Part shown: one piece after another, positions 34,865 to 44,052 of the stretch
Numbering within the stretch: the first letter of the stretch is position 1
Layout: each line of letters begins with the position of its first letter
Origin: UBA1858 sp965227695
GTDB lineage: Bacteria; Pseudomonadota; Gammaproteobacteria; UBA4575
Reading direction: 5' to 3'
Length of the DNA: 64,000 bases
Assembly (NCBI GenBank): GCA_965227695.1
Contig: OZ245760.1
Coordinates: 620,001-684,000 of the forward strand
Made by a program: the position numbers and the translations under genes
Notes under the pieces: generated by a model
The model's input: the letters and a program-made list of their open reading frames with translations, nothing else
Told to the model about the DNA's origin: nothing
The model's database searches: none

Positions 34865-35779
34865 ATGCGATTACTTGTTGTTGTGATAATCTCCGCCCTG
34901 ACCGTAACGGCCTGCTCTCCTTACCAGATCAAAGACTCGGCTCCAAAAACACCGACCCGGATTGATCGCACTGAAAAAGTAGTGCCGAAAGTAGAACCCA
35001 AAAGCAAATACGGAAATCCCAAATCATATGTGGTTTTTGGCAAACGCTACTACACGCTGCCTTCATCCAGGGGTTACGTAGAGCAGGGGATTGCTTCATG
35101 GTACGGTACCAAATTTCATGGCCGACGCACCTCCAGCGGTGAAACATATGACATGTATGCCATGACCGCTGCACATAAAACCCTACCTTTACCCACTTAT
35201 GCCCGAGTGACCAATAAAAAAAATGGGCGTTCTATTATTGTGCGTATTAATGACCGAGGACCATTTCATGATAATAGGATTATTGACCTGTCATATGCTG
35301 CTGCTACCCGGCTTGGAATCGTGACAATGGGCACAGGTTTGGTCGAGGTGCGTGCGATTGATCCACGCGCCAGTCAGGTTGCAGAAGACAGCGCCGGTAA
35401 AATCGCCGCCATGGCTGATGATGGCCTTGTCGATGTTGCAACCCCGGCCAGTAACACACAGACTGCTGATTCCGCGGTGAAGCAGAAATCCGGATCTTCA
35501 CTTTTAACCTCTGTGCCACAAAATGATGAAAATGAGGTGGGTATTTTTGTTCAGATTGGTGCGTTTCGCAGTCAACAAAACGCATATAAACTGCGCAATC
35601 AGTTTAAAGCTTTTCAGTTGGGTCAGCTGGATGTGAAAACTGATAGGCTGGAAGACAGCCCAATCTATAAAGTCAGAATTGGCCCGATGTCAACAGTGGA
35701 GCAGGCAGATGAAACTGTCGCCAGGCTCAATCAACTCGGACACATGGAATATAAGCTGGTCTTTCAGGAGACACGGTGA
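34865..35779 (+). CDS. rlpA: RlpA lytic transglycosylase lipoprotein with SPOR domain
   Basis: A 304-residue outer-membrane lipoprotein with lipobox TVTAC near residue 17. It has a double-psi beta-barrel RlpA domain (GIASWYGTKFHGRRTSSGE to RINDRGPFHDNRIIDLS), a linker, and a C-terminal SPOR domain (IFVQIGAFRSQQNAYKLRN) that binds denuded glycan at the septum. RlpA cleaves glycan lacking stem peptides. I chose ATG 34865, as it gives the signal peptide; the longer frame begins inside mltB. The gene is directly downstream of mltB and upstream of dacA. Confidence 0.95.
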   Translation: MRLLVVVIISALTVTACSPYQIKDSAPKTPTRIDRTEKVVPKVEPKSKYGNPKSYVVFGKRYYTLPSSRGYVEQGIASWYGTKFHGRRTSSGETYDMYAMTAAHKTLPLPTYARVTNKKNGRSIIVRINDRGPFHDNRIIDLSYAAATRLGIVTMGTGLVEVRAIDPRASQVAEDSAGKIAAMADDGLVDVATPASNTQTADSAVKQKSGSSLLTSVPQNDENEVGIFVQIGAFRSQQNAYKLRNQFKAFQLGQLDVKTDRLEDSPIYKVRIGPMSTVEQADETVARLNQLGHMEYKLVFQETR

Positions 35780-35824
35780 CACTGATTGTCTGTTAATTAA
35801 GTAATGTTTCTCTATTTTTATTGT

Positions 35825-36973
35825 ATGAATAAATTTGTTCCCCACCTGGTAATGGCGTTTGTTTTTTTATTGGCATTGATTGTACCCGCGTTGGCCGATC
35901 CGATACCAATACCGAAAGCTCCTATGATTAGCGCCAAAAGCTATATTTTGATGGATCATAATACAGGCACGGTGATTGCTGAAAAAAATGCTGATGAGCG
36001 TAATGATCCGGCCAGTATCACTAAGCTGATGACTGCTTATGTGGTATACAAAGTTCTCTCCGAAGGAACCTTGCAGCTAAATGATGAAGTGCTGATAAGT
36101 GAAAAAGCCTGGCGGGCGATTGGTTCGCGCATGTTCGTTGAAGTTGGCAAACGAGTTACTGTGGATGAGTTACTGCAGGGGCTGATCGTGCAATCAGGCA
36201 ATGATGCAAGTATTGCACTGGCAGAGCATATTGCTGGCAGTGAAGAAGCCTTTGTTGGCATGATGAATATAGAAGCAGCCCGGCTCGGGCTGGTGAGTTC
36301 GCACTTCAGGAATGTGACCGGTTTGACCGATGAGCAGCATTTTATGACTGCACGTGATATTGCCGCGCTAAGCAGTGCGATTATCCGTGACTTTCCAGAG
36401 CAGTACCGGCGATATTCGCAAAAGGAGTATACATTCAACGGCATTACGCAACATAACCGTAACAAATTATTATGGCGTGACCCGGCGGTTGACGGTTTGA
36501 AAACAGGTCATACCGATGCAGCCAAATACTGCCTGGCTTCATCCGCGCAACGTGAAGATATGCGTTTAATTTCCGTGGTACTGGGTGCAAGCTCCGCGGA
36601 TGCGCGGGCGACACATTCACAGGCGTTGCTTAACTATGGTTTTCGATTTTTCGAATCACATCATCTTTATCAGGCAGGACAGGAATTAGTCAAAAAGCGT
36701 GCCTGGTTTGGTGAGAAGAAACAGGTAAGTCTGGGTATTGAGGAAGATATTACTATCACGATCCCGCGTGGTCGATACGATGATTTAAAGCCGGTTATGA
36801 AGGTCGCCTCGCAGCTGGAAGCGCCAATATCAAAATATCAATCCGTTGGTAAAGTGGTAGTTAGCCTGGACGATGAAAAATACGCTGAAGTAGATTTGGT
36901 AGCGCTTGAAGAAATTGCCGAAGGCAGTTTATTTCAGAAATTGTCTGACTATGTCATGAGTTATTTTGAGTAA
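35825..36973 (+). CDS. dacA: D-alanyl-D-alanine carboxypeptidase (PBP5/6 type)
   Basis: A 382-residue periplasmic enzyme that trims the terminal D-Ala from peptidoglycan stem peptides. The order is a signal peptide (cleaved near ALAD), the catalytic domain with SITK (Ser-x-x-Lys), SGN (VQSGNDAS) and KTG (GLKTGHTD), then the beta-rich C-terminal domain and a C-terminal amphipathic helix (LFQKLSDYVMSYF) that anchors to the inner membrane. ATG 35825 is preferred to the upstream in-frame ATG at 35804, since the shorter form has a proper signal peptide. It is followed by the D-amino-acid aminotransferase gene after four bases. Confidence 0.96.
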   Translation: MNKFVPHLVMAFVFLLALIVPALADPIPIPKAPMISAKSYILMDHNTGTVIAEKNADERNDPASITKLMTAYVVYKVLSEGTLQLNDEVLISEKAWRAIGSRMFVEVGKRVTVDELLQGLIVQSGNDASIALAEHIAGSEEAFVGMMNIEAARLGLVSSHFRNVTGLTDEQHFMTARDIAALSSAIIRDFPEQYRRYSQKEYTFNGITQHNRNKLLWRDPAVDGLKTGHTDAAKYCLASSAQREDMRLISVVLGASSADARATHSQALLNYGFRFFESHHLYQAGQELVKKRAWFGEKKQVSLGIEEDITITIPRGRYDDLKPVMKVASQLEAPISKYQSVGKVVVSLDDEKYAEVDLVALEEIAEGSLFQKLSDYVMSYFE

Positions 36974-36977
36974 TACA

Positions 36978-37814
36978 ATGCCAATTGCCTATCTCAACGG
37001 AGATTACCTGCCGCTTGAAGAATGTAAAATCTCTGCCCTTGACCGGGGTTTTATTTTTGGAGACGCGATCTATGAGCTCATTCCAGTGTATCACTCAGTG
37101 CCATTTTATCTCGATGCGCATCTGGAACGTTTGTATCGTAGCCTTCAGCAGGTACAGATAAGTAATCCTTATTCGCAACAGCAATGGAAAGAAATTGTAC
37201 AGCGGCTGATAGATAAGTCCGGTCTGCAGCAGTTATCTGTATATATTCAGATCTCACGGGGAGTGGCGCCAAGAGATCATGCCTTTCCAGTTGGGACTTC
37301 CCCTACAGTATTCGCGATGACTAATCCATGGCCAGCAGATAGCGGCAATGCTCATATACATGGAGTCAGTGCAATCACTGCTGACGATATACGTTGGGAC
37401 CGATGTGATATTAAGGTGACCAGCCTATTGGCAAATGTGATGAAAAAACAATATGCCATAGACAACGATGCGCAGGAAGCCATTCTTGTTCGTGATGGTT
37501 ATGTTCTTGAAGGTTCGGCGACCAATGTTTTTGTTGTTATCAATGGCACTATTATGACTGCACCCAAGAATCATTTGATCCTGCCTGGGATTACACGCGA
37601 TATTACCGTAATGATAATTGGAGAGCTTGGTCTGCCACTTGTTGAGCAGGCTGTCACCCGGCAGCAACTGTATTCTGCGGATGAAGTATGGGTGACCAGT
37701 TCGACCAAAGAGTGCGCACCTGTTGTTTTGATAGATAACCAGCCGGTTGGGACCGGTAAACCCGGCAAGCTCTGGCAACAGGTTGATGACGCTTTCCAGC
37801 AACGTAAGAAGTAA
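36978..37814 (+). CDS. dat: D-amino-acid aminotransferase
   Basis: A 278-residue fold-type IV PLP enzyme that interconverts D-alanine and 2-oxoglutarate with pyruvate and D-glutamate. The Schiff-base Lys is in CDIKVTSLLANV and the family pattern ALDRGFIFGDAIYE, followed by EGSATNVFVV, is present. The ATG at 36978, four bases after the dacA stop, is chosen over an in-frame TTG. Its position between dacA and ybeD, recurrent in gammaproteobacteria, suits turnover of D-alanine released by the carboxypeptidase. A branched-chain aminotransferase is the main alternative, but length and motifs favour DAAT. Confidence 0.9.
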   Translation: MPIAYLNGDYLPLEECKISALDRGFIFGDAIYELIPVYHSVPFYLDAHLERLYRSLQQVQISNPYSQQQWKEIVQRLIDKSGLQQLSVYIQISRGVAPRDHAFPVGTSPTVFAMTNPWPADSGNAHIHGVSAITADDIRWDRCDIKVTSLLANVMKKQYAIDNDAQEAILVRDGYVLEGSATNVFVVINGTIMTAPKNHLILPGITRDITVMIIGELGLPLVEQAVTRQQLYSADEVWVTSSTKECAPVVLIDNQPVGTGKPGKLWQQVDDAFQQRKK

Positions 37815-37816
37815 AA

Positions 37817-38137
37817 ATGTCGCGGCAAAATAGCAAAGCAAATGGCGCCGGCGAAAAAGGTGCTAACGGCAATGGGGAGCAACCTCAAGGACTGGTATTT
37901 CCCTGTGAATTCCCCTTAAAGATGCTGGGTAAAAATACGTTGCACTTTATAGCTGCCGTGGAAAAAGCAGTTGAAGATCACATACCAAGAGAGGACTGGG
38001 CTTCTACAAAAACCACTCCCAGTAAAAATAATAACTATATCAGTTATACTATTGTTGTCATTGCACGTGATCGTGAGCAGCTTGATAGAGTGTGCGCCGC
38101 AGTAACCCGGTGCCCTGAAGTAATTATGGCATTATAG
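37817..38137 (+). CDS. ybeD: DUF493 family protein YbeD
   Basis: A 106-residue protein with an N-terminal Gly/Asn-rich tail (about 1-25) and a ferredoxin-like ACT-type domain starting LVFPCEFPLKMLGKN and ending CPEVIMAL, matching the UPF0250/YbeD family. E. coli YbeD is about 87 residues, so the tail is an addition. The family is found between dacA and lipB and thought to have a regulatory role in lipoate metabolism, unproven. Here lipB is almost 10 kb away. It starts three bases after the aminotransferase stop. Confidence 0.92.
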   Translation: MSRQNSKANGAGEKGANGNGEQPQGLVFPCEFPLKMLGKNTLHFIAAVEKAVEDHIPREDWASTKTTPSKNNNYISYTIVVIARDREQLDRVCAAVTRCPEVIMAL

Positions 38138-38254
38138 CCGATCGGTTACATTATAATTCAAATCTGCGGGTTTGAAGTCCTGGTAGATTCTTTCTGATGT
38201 CAGCGCTGAATGGTCTGGTTGGCTACCTTTTTCAAAACCGGTTAAACTTAAACG

Positions 38255-38905
38255 ATGTATCAGATACTGGTTTATTCCGACAGCCTCAGCTGGGGTATTA
38301 TTCCTGGTACGCGACAGCGATTGCCATTCGACCAACGCTGGCCCGGCATATTGGAAAGCCAGCTTGATCAGAAAGATAACCCTGTACGCATTATTGAGAA
38401 TTGCCTTAATGGCAGGCGAACAGTATGGTCGGACCCATATAAGGAAGGCCGGAATGGTTCCAGGGGACTTGCGCAAGTCATAGAAATGCACTCCCCTCTG
38501 GCGCTGGTGCTTATTATGCTAGGGACCAATGACTTTCAATCGAGTCACCAAAATAATGCCTGGCAGTCGGCCCAGGGAGTTGCGCGTCTGGTGAATATCA
38601 TTTGTCAGGCGCCTATTGAACCTGGCATGCCAGCGCCTGAAATAATGCTGATAGCACCACCTCCAATTACCCGGCCAAAAGGAATGATTGCAAATAAATT
38701 CCTCGAGGCAGAAGAACGAAGTGCAGGATTTGCAAATGAGCTGCAGTTGATTGCCAAAGACCTCAATGTTCATTTTTTTGATGCCGGCTGTATTGTTGAA
38801 GCCAGTAAAGTCGATGGAATTCATCTGGATGCTGCTGAGCACTGCCTTCTTGGCAAGGCTCTGGCGAAAGCGGTCATCGAGAACGTTGACCTGTGTTCTA
38901 GTTAA
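38255..38905 (+). CDS. SGNH/GDSL-type hydrolase
   Basis: A 216-residue esterase-like enzyme. The catalytic blocks are in order: block I YSDSLSWG (Ser in the GDS-type position, residue 10), block II around the Gly in NCLNGRR, block III GTNDFQ, and block V DGIHLDAAEH, with the Asp-His pair. There is no signal peptide, so it is cytoplasmic. Arylesterase, thioesterase and acetyl-hydrolase activities all occur in this family and the substrate cannot be assigned. It begins the region separating ybeD from lipB, after a 117-base gap. Confidence 0.88.
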   Translation: MYQILVYSDSLSWGIIPGTRQRLPFDQRWPGILESQLDQKDNPVRIIENCLNGRRTVWSDPYKEGRNGSRGLAQVIEMHSPLALVLIMLGTNDFQSSHQNNAWQSAQGVARLVNIICQAPIEPGMPAPEIMLIAPPPITRPKGMIANKFLEAEERSAGFANELQLIAKDLNVHFFDAGCIVEASKVDGIHLDAAEHCLLGKALAKAVIENVDLCSS

Positions 38906-38928
38906 ATAAAACAGTATATGAACTTTGT

Positions 38929-39387
38929 ATGAATTTATCTCTATATAAAAATTTTATTTTTTTTGTGTTATTGATCGGTACCATCATCTCCCCGGCGAGC
39001 TTTGCTCAAGGGATGGGTCAACAGGAGTGTGATTCTCTGACAGTCGCGGCGGCATCAATGATGAATAATCGTCACAACGGTGCAACCAAACAAAGCGTAC
39101 TTAATAGCCTGCCATCGTTGGATCAGCCATCTGATAAAAAGGAATCTGCCAAATATATATTATTAACAGAACTGCATCAGATGGCACATGAAGTGTTTGC
39201 CCATGCTGCTGTGGATGCGACTGTATACATGATATTTAAATCTGAAACCTGTCTGAAAAAAATTCAGGGGAAGACACATGTCAGTTATCATTCAGCCCAT
39301 CCCTTGCTTGAAGAGTGTAGTAAAATGAAAAGCAACGATAAGCGGGTAAAATGCAGTACTGACGTCGCACATTCCGTGCCGAACTGA
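38929..39387 (+). CDS. Exported protein of unknown function
   Basis: I do not recognise this 152-residue protein. A clear signal peptide (MNLSLYKNFIFFVLLIG..., cleavage near SFAQ) is followed by a mostly helical mature domain. It contains four cysteines after the signal (QQECDSL, ETCLKK, LEECSK, VKCST), an even number that could form two disulfides in the periplasm. His residues cluster in LHQMAHEVFAHAA. The gene lies 23 bases after the SGNH hydrolase gene, so the two may be co-transcribed. Confidence 0.65.
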   Translation: MNLSLYKNFIFFVLLIGTIISPASFAQGMGQQECDSLTVAAASMMNNRHNGATKQSVLNSLPSLDQPSDKKESAKYILLTELHQMAHEVFAHAAVDATVYMIFKSETCLKKIQGKTHVSYHSAHPLLEECSKMKSNDKRVKCSTDVAHSVPN

Positions 39388-39533
39388 TCGCGATTATTTA
39401 TATTCTGGCACTGAACAGACCCTGTTGGAAATAATATTTTAGTCTAATTCACTCACTTCCATAACATGTCGTACTGCAGTCGCCAGTGTGCGCTGAAGTG
39501 CTGCCGATCAAATTTTTCAAGATAGATAAATTT

Positions 39534-41873
39534 ATGACAACCATACATCAAACCATTGCATCTGAATTAAAGGTAAGAGATACACAGGTGCGGGCTGCAG
39601 TACAATTGCTTGATGAGGGCGCGACTGTTCCATTTATTTCGCGTTATCGAAAAGAGGTGACCGGTGGTCTCGATGATACCCAGTTGCGTTTATTACAGGA
39701 ACGCCTGCTTTACCTGCGTGAGCTGGAGGCGCGCCGCGAAAGCATAATAAAAAACATAGATCGACAGGGTAACCTGACTCCGGATCTGGAGGCCTTGATA
39801 AAATCTGCCGAAACCAAGACGCGCCTGGAAGATTTATATCTTCCATACAAAAAGAAACGACGTACAAAAGGACAGGTAGCGATAGAATGTGGATTAAAGC
39901 CACTTGCGGATGCGCTGTATGAAGATCCCGCGCTTGACCCATATCAGGAAGCAAAACAATATCTAAATCCCGAGTTCAATATCAATGAAATAAAGCAGGC
40001 ATTAGATGGGGCGCGTTATATATTAATGGAGCGTTTTGCTGAAAATGCACAGTTGCTCGAGGAAACAAGAGCGCTGATGGGCAAGCAGGCAAATATATAT
40101 TCCTCACTGTTGAAAGAGCAACATCAGGAAGCCTCAAAATTTAAAGATTACTTTGAATACTCTGAATCATTACGCGCAATTCCCTCGCATCGCGCCCTGG
40201 CAATATTACGTGGTCGGCGAGAAGGATTTTTAAGTCTGACGCTGGATCTGCCCGATGCCAAAGTGCCTGACGTGATGCATCCATGCGAAAAAATCATTGC
40301 CCGGACTTTCGCTATCAAACATCTGGGGCGGCCGGCTGACGATTGGCTGTCCGAGGTAGTGCGAATGACATGGCGAATCAAACTGCATACTTATATTGAA
40401 GCTGATTTAATGATGCAGCTGCGTGAAAGGGCAGAATTGGAAGCGATCAGCGTATTTGGACGGAATCTGAAAGATTTGCTGTTGTCTGCTCCTGCAGGCG
40501 CAAAGGTGACGATTGGGCTGGATCCCGGCTTGCGCACAGGTGTCAAATTGGCACTCGTCAGTGAGACCGGCAAATTGCTTGATCACGCAACAATTTATCC
40601 TCACGCACCAAAAAACCAGTGGGATCAGGCGCTAGCGACTTTACATGCTTTTGTTGTGCGCCACAAAGTAAAACTGATCGCAATTGGCAATGGCACAGCT
40701 TCGCGCGAGACGGACAAACTGGTTGCCGAATTTATCCGACGCTATCCTGAACTCGGGATACAGAAAATTATCATCAGTGAAGCGGGTGCTTCAGTGTATT
40801 CGGCATCAGAATTGGCGGCACAGGAATTTCCCGATCTGGACGTGACGATCCGTGGAGCTGTTTCTATTGCGCGGCGTTTACAGGATCCACTGGCAGAACT
40901 TGTGAAAATTGAGCCCAAATCTATTGGTGTGGGACAATATCAGCATGACGTCAATCAGGCAAAGCTGGTGCAAAGCCTGGACACAGTGGTGGAAGATTGC
41001 GTCAATGCTGTCGGCGTTGAAGTCAATACGGCTTCAAGTGCCCTGCTCAGGCATGTATCCGGACTCAATGCCACCATTGCCAATAACATTGTCCAGTTTA
41101 GAGATCAAAATGGTGCATTCAGGAATCGTCAACAACTAAAGGATGTGCCACGGCTAGGCGACAAAACATATGAACAGGCTATTGGCTTTTTACGCATCGC
41201 AGGTGGGGAGCTGGCACTGGATGCGTCTGCCGTACACCCGGAATCTTATTTTGTAGTTGAAGAGATCGCACGAAAACAGCATAAATCAGTCAATGATTTA
41301 GTCGGCAATTCGGCGCTATTGAAGACGCTCGATCCAAAAGCTTATGTTAATGAACAGGTTGGCTTGCCAACGGTTATTGATATTATTTCTGAATTAGATA
41401 AACCCGGTCGGGATCCTCGTCCTGCTTTTAAAGTTGCTTCATATAAAGAGGGGGTCGAAACAATTGCTGATCTTGAAGTAACCATGGTGCTTGAAGGTAC
41501 GGTGACTAATGTGACGAACTTTGGAGCATTTGTCGATATTGGTATCCATCAGGATGGGCTGGTGCATATCTCAGCCTTGTCGAATCAATATATCAAAGAT
41601 CCTCGCGAAATTGTCAAGGCAGGGGATATCGTCAAAGTAAAGGTGATGGATATCGACATTGAGCGCAAGCGAATTGCATTAAGCATGCGATTGGATGATA
41701 TCCCGGCAGAAATTTCTGCAAGCTCAAACGCCAGGCCAAATAACAAGGATAAACATAAGAACGGATTTTCTGGCAAAGGCAATCAGCGCAAGCAGTGTGA
41801 ACCGGATACTGTGGGCACCATGGCAGCATTATTCGCCGAAGCACAGAAGAAGCATAATCTTGATAATAAATAG
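39534..41873 (+). CDS. tex: Transcription accessory protein Tex
   Basis: A 779-residue nucleic-acid-binding protein, the E. coli YhgF homologue. Domains in order: Tex N-terminal helical region, a YqgF/RNase H-like domain starting VTIGLDPGLRTGVKLALV (about 335-460), helix-hairpin-helix motifs (SALLRHVSGLN, LKDVPRLGDK) and a C-terminal S1 RNA-binding domain (LEGTVTNVTNFGAFVDIGIHQ...). ATG 39534 gives the usual start, MTTIHQTIASEL; the longer frame has no support. Tex affects transcription and toxin expression in some bacteria; its exact activity is still uncertain. Confidence 0.96.
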   Translation: MTTIHQTIASELKVRDTQVRAAVQLLDEGATVPFISRYRKEVTGGLDDTQLRLLQERLLYLRELEARRESIIKNIDRQGNLTPDLEALIKSAETKTRLEDLYLPYKKKRRTKGQVAIECGLKPLADALYEDPALDPYQEAKQYLNPEFNINEIKQALDGARYILMERFAENAQLLEETRALMGKQANIYSSLLKEQHQEASKFKDYFEYSESLRAIPSHRALAILRGRREGFLSLTLDLPDAKVPDVMHPCEKIIARTFAIKHLGRPADDWLSEVVRMTWRIKLHTYIEADLMMQLRERAELEAISVFGRNLKDLLLSAPAGAKVTIGLDPGLRTGVKLALVSETGKLLDHATIYPHAPKNQWDQALATLHAFVVRHKVKLIAIGNGTASRETDKLVAEFIRRYPELGIQKIIISEAGASVYSASELAAQEFPDLDVTIRGAVSIARRLQDPLAELVKIEPKSIGVGQYQHDVNQAKLVQSLDTVVEDCVNAVGVEVNTASSALLRHVSGLNATIANNIVQFRDQNGAFRNRQQLKDVPRLGDKTYEQAIGFLRIAGGELALDASAVHPESYFVVEEIARKQHKSVNDLVGNSALLKTLDPKAYVNEQVGLPTVIDIISELDKPGRDPRPAFKVASYKEGVETIADLEVTMVLEGTVTNVTNFGAFVDIGIHQDGLVHISALSNQYIKDPREIVKAGDIVKVKVMDIDIERKRIALSMRLDDIPAEISASSNARPNNKDKHKNGFSGKGNQRKQCEPDTVGTMAALFAEAQKKHNLDNK

Positions 41874-42112
41874 GGTCTGTGTGCCACATCCAATGATGAC
41901 TGGATAGAAGCGATAAGGCTCACCCTCGCTTGTATCAAAAAGGGGCTATATTTTAGTTGTCACCCCGATAGTCCCGGATAAAATTGACTTGATTTGTATT
42001 GTTGTCCCATCAAACTTGGTCAGTGTATGTAATCAACTGCTTCATGCTTGAATCAATTTGAGCAGGTTTGACGCATTGCTAATTTAGTCGCCAGGCATTT
42101 ATAATTTTTCAA

Positions 42113-42724
42113 CTAATAAAAATCAAGTATTTCGCGAAGCATGGATTGTGCGTCATGGTAATCTGGCGTGACATGATATTGCCCGGCGTTGCCGGTGACT
42201 AACAATCCTGGAAATGAATTAAGGCTTAATTGTCTGGCTAAGTTTATTTCATCAAATAGTATTTGATTTGCATGGCTGCCATGAAGGTCGTTTTCAAACT
42301 GATTTTTCTCGCAGCCGATCTCACTGGCTATTTCAATTAACAGATGGGTGTCAGAAGGGTTTCTGGCCTGAAGATAATATGCCTTCTGGATAGCATGGGT
42401 CATTAATTCATCATAAAGTGGATGTTGCATCCTGGCGGCAATCACAGCCCGGCATGCAGGATAGGTGCTGCGTCGTGGCTGACAATGATTCCAGAAATCA
42501 TAGTTAAACGGTGTGGCAGGAACTTTTATTTGTATGCTGCGCCACTGGCCAATAATATAGTTCCGGGTTTCCTGCGGCATGGGGTGATCATTATCCGGTG
42601 CCAGCCCGCCAAGTAGCCTGATCAATTTTATTTCCGGCGGTAGTAGTTTGGTCAGCTGATGATAGGCTGAATGGAAAGCCCAGCACCAGCTACACATCGG
42701 ATCATGCACATAATAAAGACGCAT
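42113..42724 (-). CDS. DsbA-family (FrnE-like) thiol oxidoreductase
   Basis: A 203-residue thioredoxin-fold protein with a C-S-W-C redox motif at residues 11-14 (DPMCSWCWAF) and the DsbA-type helical insert. The cis-Pro region appears as NSFPGLLVTG near residue 165. No signal peptide is present, which separates it from periplasmic DsbA and suggests a cytoplasmic, FrnE-like disulfide or 2-hydroxychromene-isomerase-like role. Its start codon overlaps the ndh stop by one base, so it is the last gene of an elaA-roxA-ndh-dsbA-like operon. Confidence 0.87.
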   Translation of the reverse strand: MRLYYVHDPMCSWCWAFHSAYHQLTKLLPPEIKLIRLLGGLAPDNDHPMPQETRNYIIGQWRSIQIKVPATPFNYDFWNHCQPRRSTYPACRAVIAARMQHPLYDELMTHAIQKAYYLQARNPSDTHLLIEIASEIGCEKNQFENDLHGSHANQILFDEINLARQLSLNSFPGLLVTGNAGQYHVTPDYHDAQSMLREILDFY

Positions 42725-44052
42725 CAGTGGAATTTCATTCTTGGCCTGGTTTTTTGTGTCAGGAAGTTTGCAATCGTGACGAGTGTTACACGCACAACCC
42801 CCATAATTGCCAATTGATGCATTTTATACAAGGACCAGTAAACAAAGCGCGCGAGCAAGCCTTCAATCATTATGCTGCCAGCTTTTTTACCCAACAGGTT
42901 GCCCATCATGTTGCCCACAGTGGAATAATGGCTGAGATTGATCAGCGATCCGTAATCCACATATCGGTAATTCGGGATAGGTTTATTATTTAGTCTTCGT
43001 TTGATGGTTTTAACTAGCATGGAAGCTTGCTGATGGGCTGCTTGCGCACGGGGAGGGACTGTTTTGTCTGATCCGGGTATCGGACAGGCGGCGCAGTCGC
43101 CCAGTGCAAATATGGCATTATCCATCGTTGTTTCCAGGGTCTGTTTGACAAGCAACTGATTGTTGCGGTTTGTTTCCAGCCCATCTATATTTGCAAGAAA
43201 GTCCGGTGCTTTTATTCCCGCCGCCCAAACCTTGATTTCTGAAGGTATCAGTCCGCCCCGGTCTGTGATAAAGCCTGCACTGGTGGCTTCCACGATACGG
43301 TGGCCTGCGAGCACTTCAACATTGATTTTTTCTAGGGCAGCCTGTGTTTTCAGGGATAATTCTGCCGGCAATGCTGGCAATACCCTGTCCGCAGCTTCAA
43401 TAATCGTTATCTTGATCTGTTCACGATGGATTTCATCAACACCGAATTTTATTAACTGATTAAAGGCTTCATGTAATTCTGCGGAGAGTTCAACACCGGT
43501 AGCGCCAGCTCCCGCAATGGCAACTTTTAATTGTCCTTCCCGCAAAGGCGTTGTTTGTGCATGTGCCGTATAGGCTTTGCGTAATAATTCCTGGTGAAAA
43601 ATATCTGCCTCGACGTGAGTATCGAGAAACATACAATGTTCTTTTATACCCTTGATGCCGAAGTCATTGGTTTGACTGCCGACAGCAAATATTAATGTAT
43701 CATAGCTGAATGTACGGCGTGGAATATATTCACGTCCCTCAAGGTCTAGTGTCGGTGCCAGTGAGATTTCTCTGGTCTTCCGGTTTAGTGCATCCATTCT
43801 TCCCAGACGGAACATAAAGTGGTTCTTGTGCGCCAGAGCAAGATAACTTAACTGATCTTCATAAGAGTTTAGTGTGCCGGCAGCCACTTCATGTAATAAC
43901 GGTTTCCAGACATGGGTAAGTTCACAGTCGACCAGTGTGATTTGTGTTTTTCCGCTCTTGCCAAGTTTGTTTCCAAGTCTGGTGGCAAGTTCTAGTCCGC
44001 CTGCGCCGCCGCCGACGATAATAATATGATGTTTTTGTGATGATTGATTCAT
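42724..44052 (-). CDS. ndh: Type II NADH:quinone oxidoreductase (NDH-2)
   Basis: A 442-residue single-subunit FAD enzyme that transfers electrons from NADH to the quinone pool without proton pumping. Two dinucleotide motifs are visible, GGGAGGLELA (FAD, about 14-23) and AGAGATGVELSAEL (NADH, about 180-193), with the NDH-2 stretch FALGDCAACPIP and a C-terminal amphipathic membrane-binding region. Its start overlaps roxA by four bases. It supplies the quinone pool for respiration in parallel with any complex I, none of which is in the window. Confidence 0.94.
   Translation of the reverse strand: MNQSSQKHHIIIVGGGAGGLELATRLGNKLGKSGKTQITLVDCELTHVWKPLLHEVAAGTLNSYEDQLSYLALAHKNHFMFRLGRMDALNRKTREISLAPTLDLEGREYIPRRTFSYDTLIFAVGSQTNDFGIKGIKEHCMFLDTHVEADIFHQELLRKAYTAHAQTTPLREGQLKVAIAGAGATGVELSAELHEAFNQLIKFGVDEIHREQIKITIIEAADRVLPALPAELSLKTQAALEKINVEVLAGHRIVEATSAGFITDRGGLIPSEIKVWAAGIKAPDFLANIDGLETNRNNQLLVKQTLETTMDNAIFALGDCAACPIPGSDKTVPPRAQAAHQQASMLVKTIKRRLNNKPIPNYRYVDYGSLINLSHYSTVGNMMGNLLGKKAGSIMIEGLLARFVYWSLYKMHQLAIMGVVRVTLVTIANFLTQKTRPRMKFH

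Noticed and set aside
41874..42112. Possible gene or RNA between tex and the dsbA-like gene
   Set aside because: Only a five-base stem (AAGCG/CGCTT) and no open frame of note were found.
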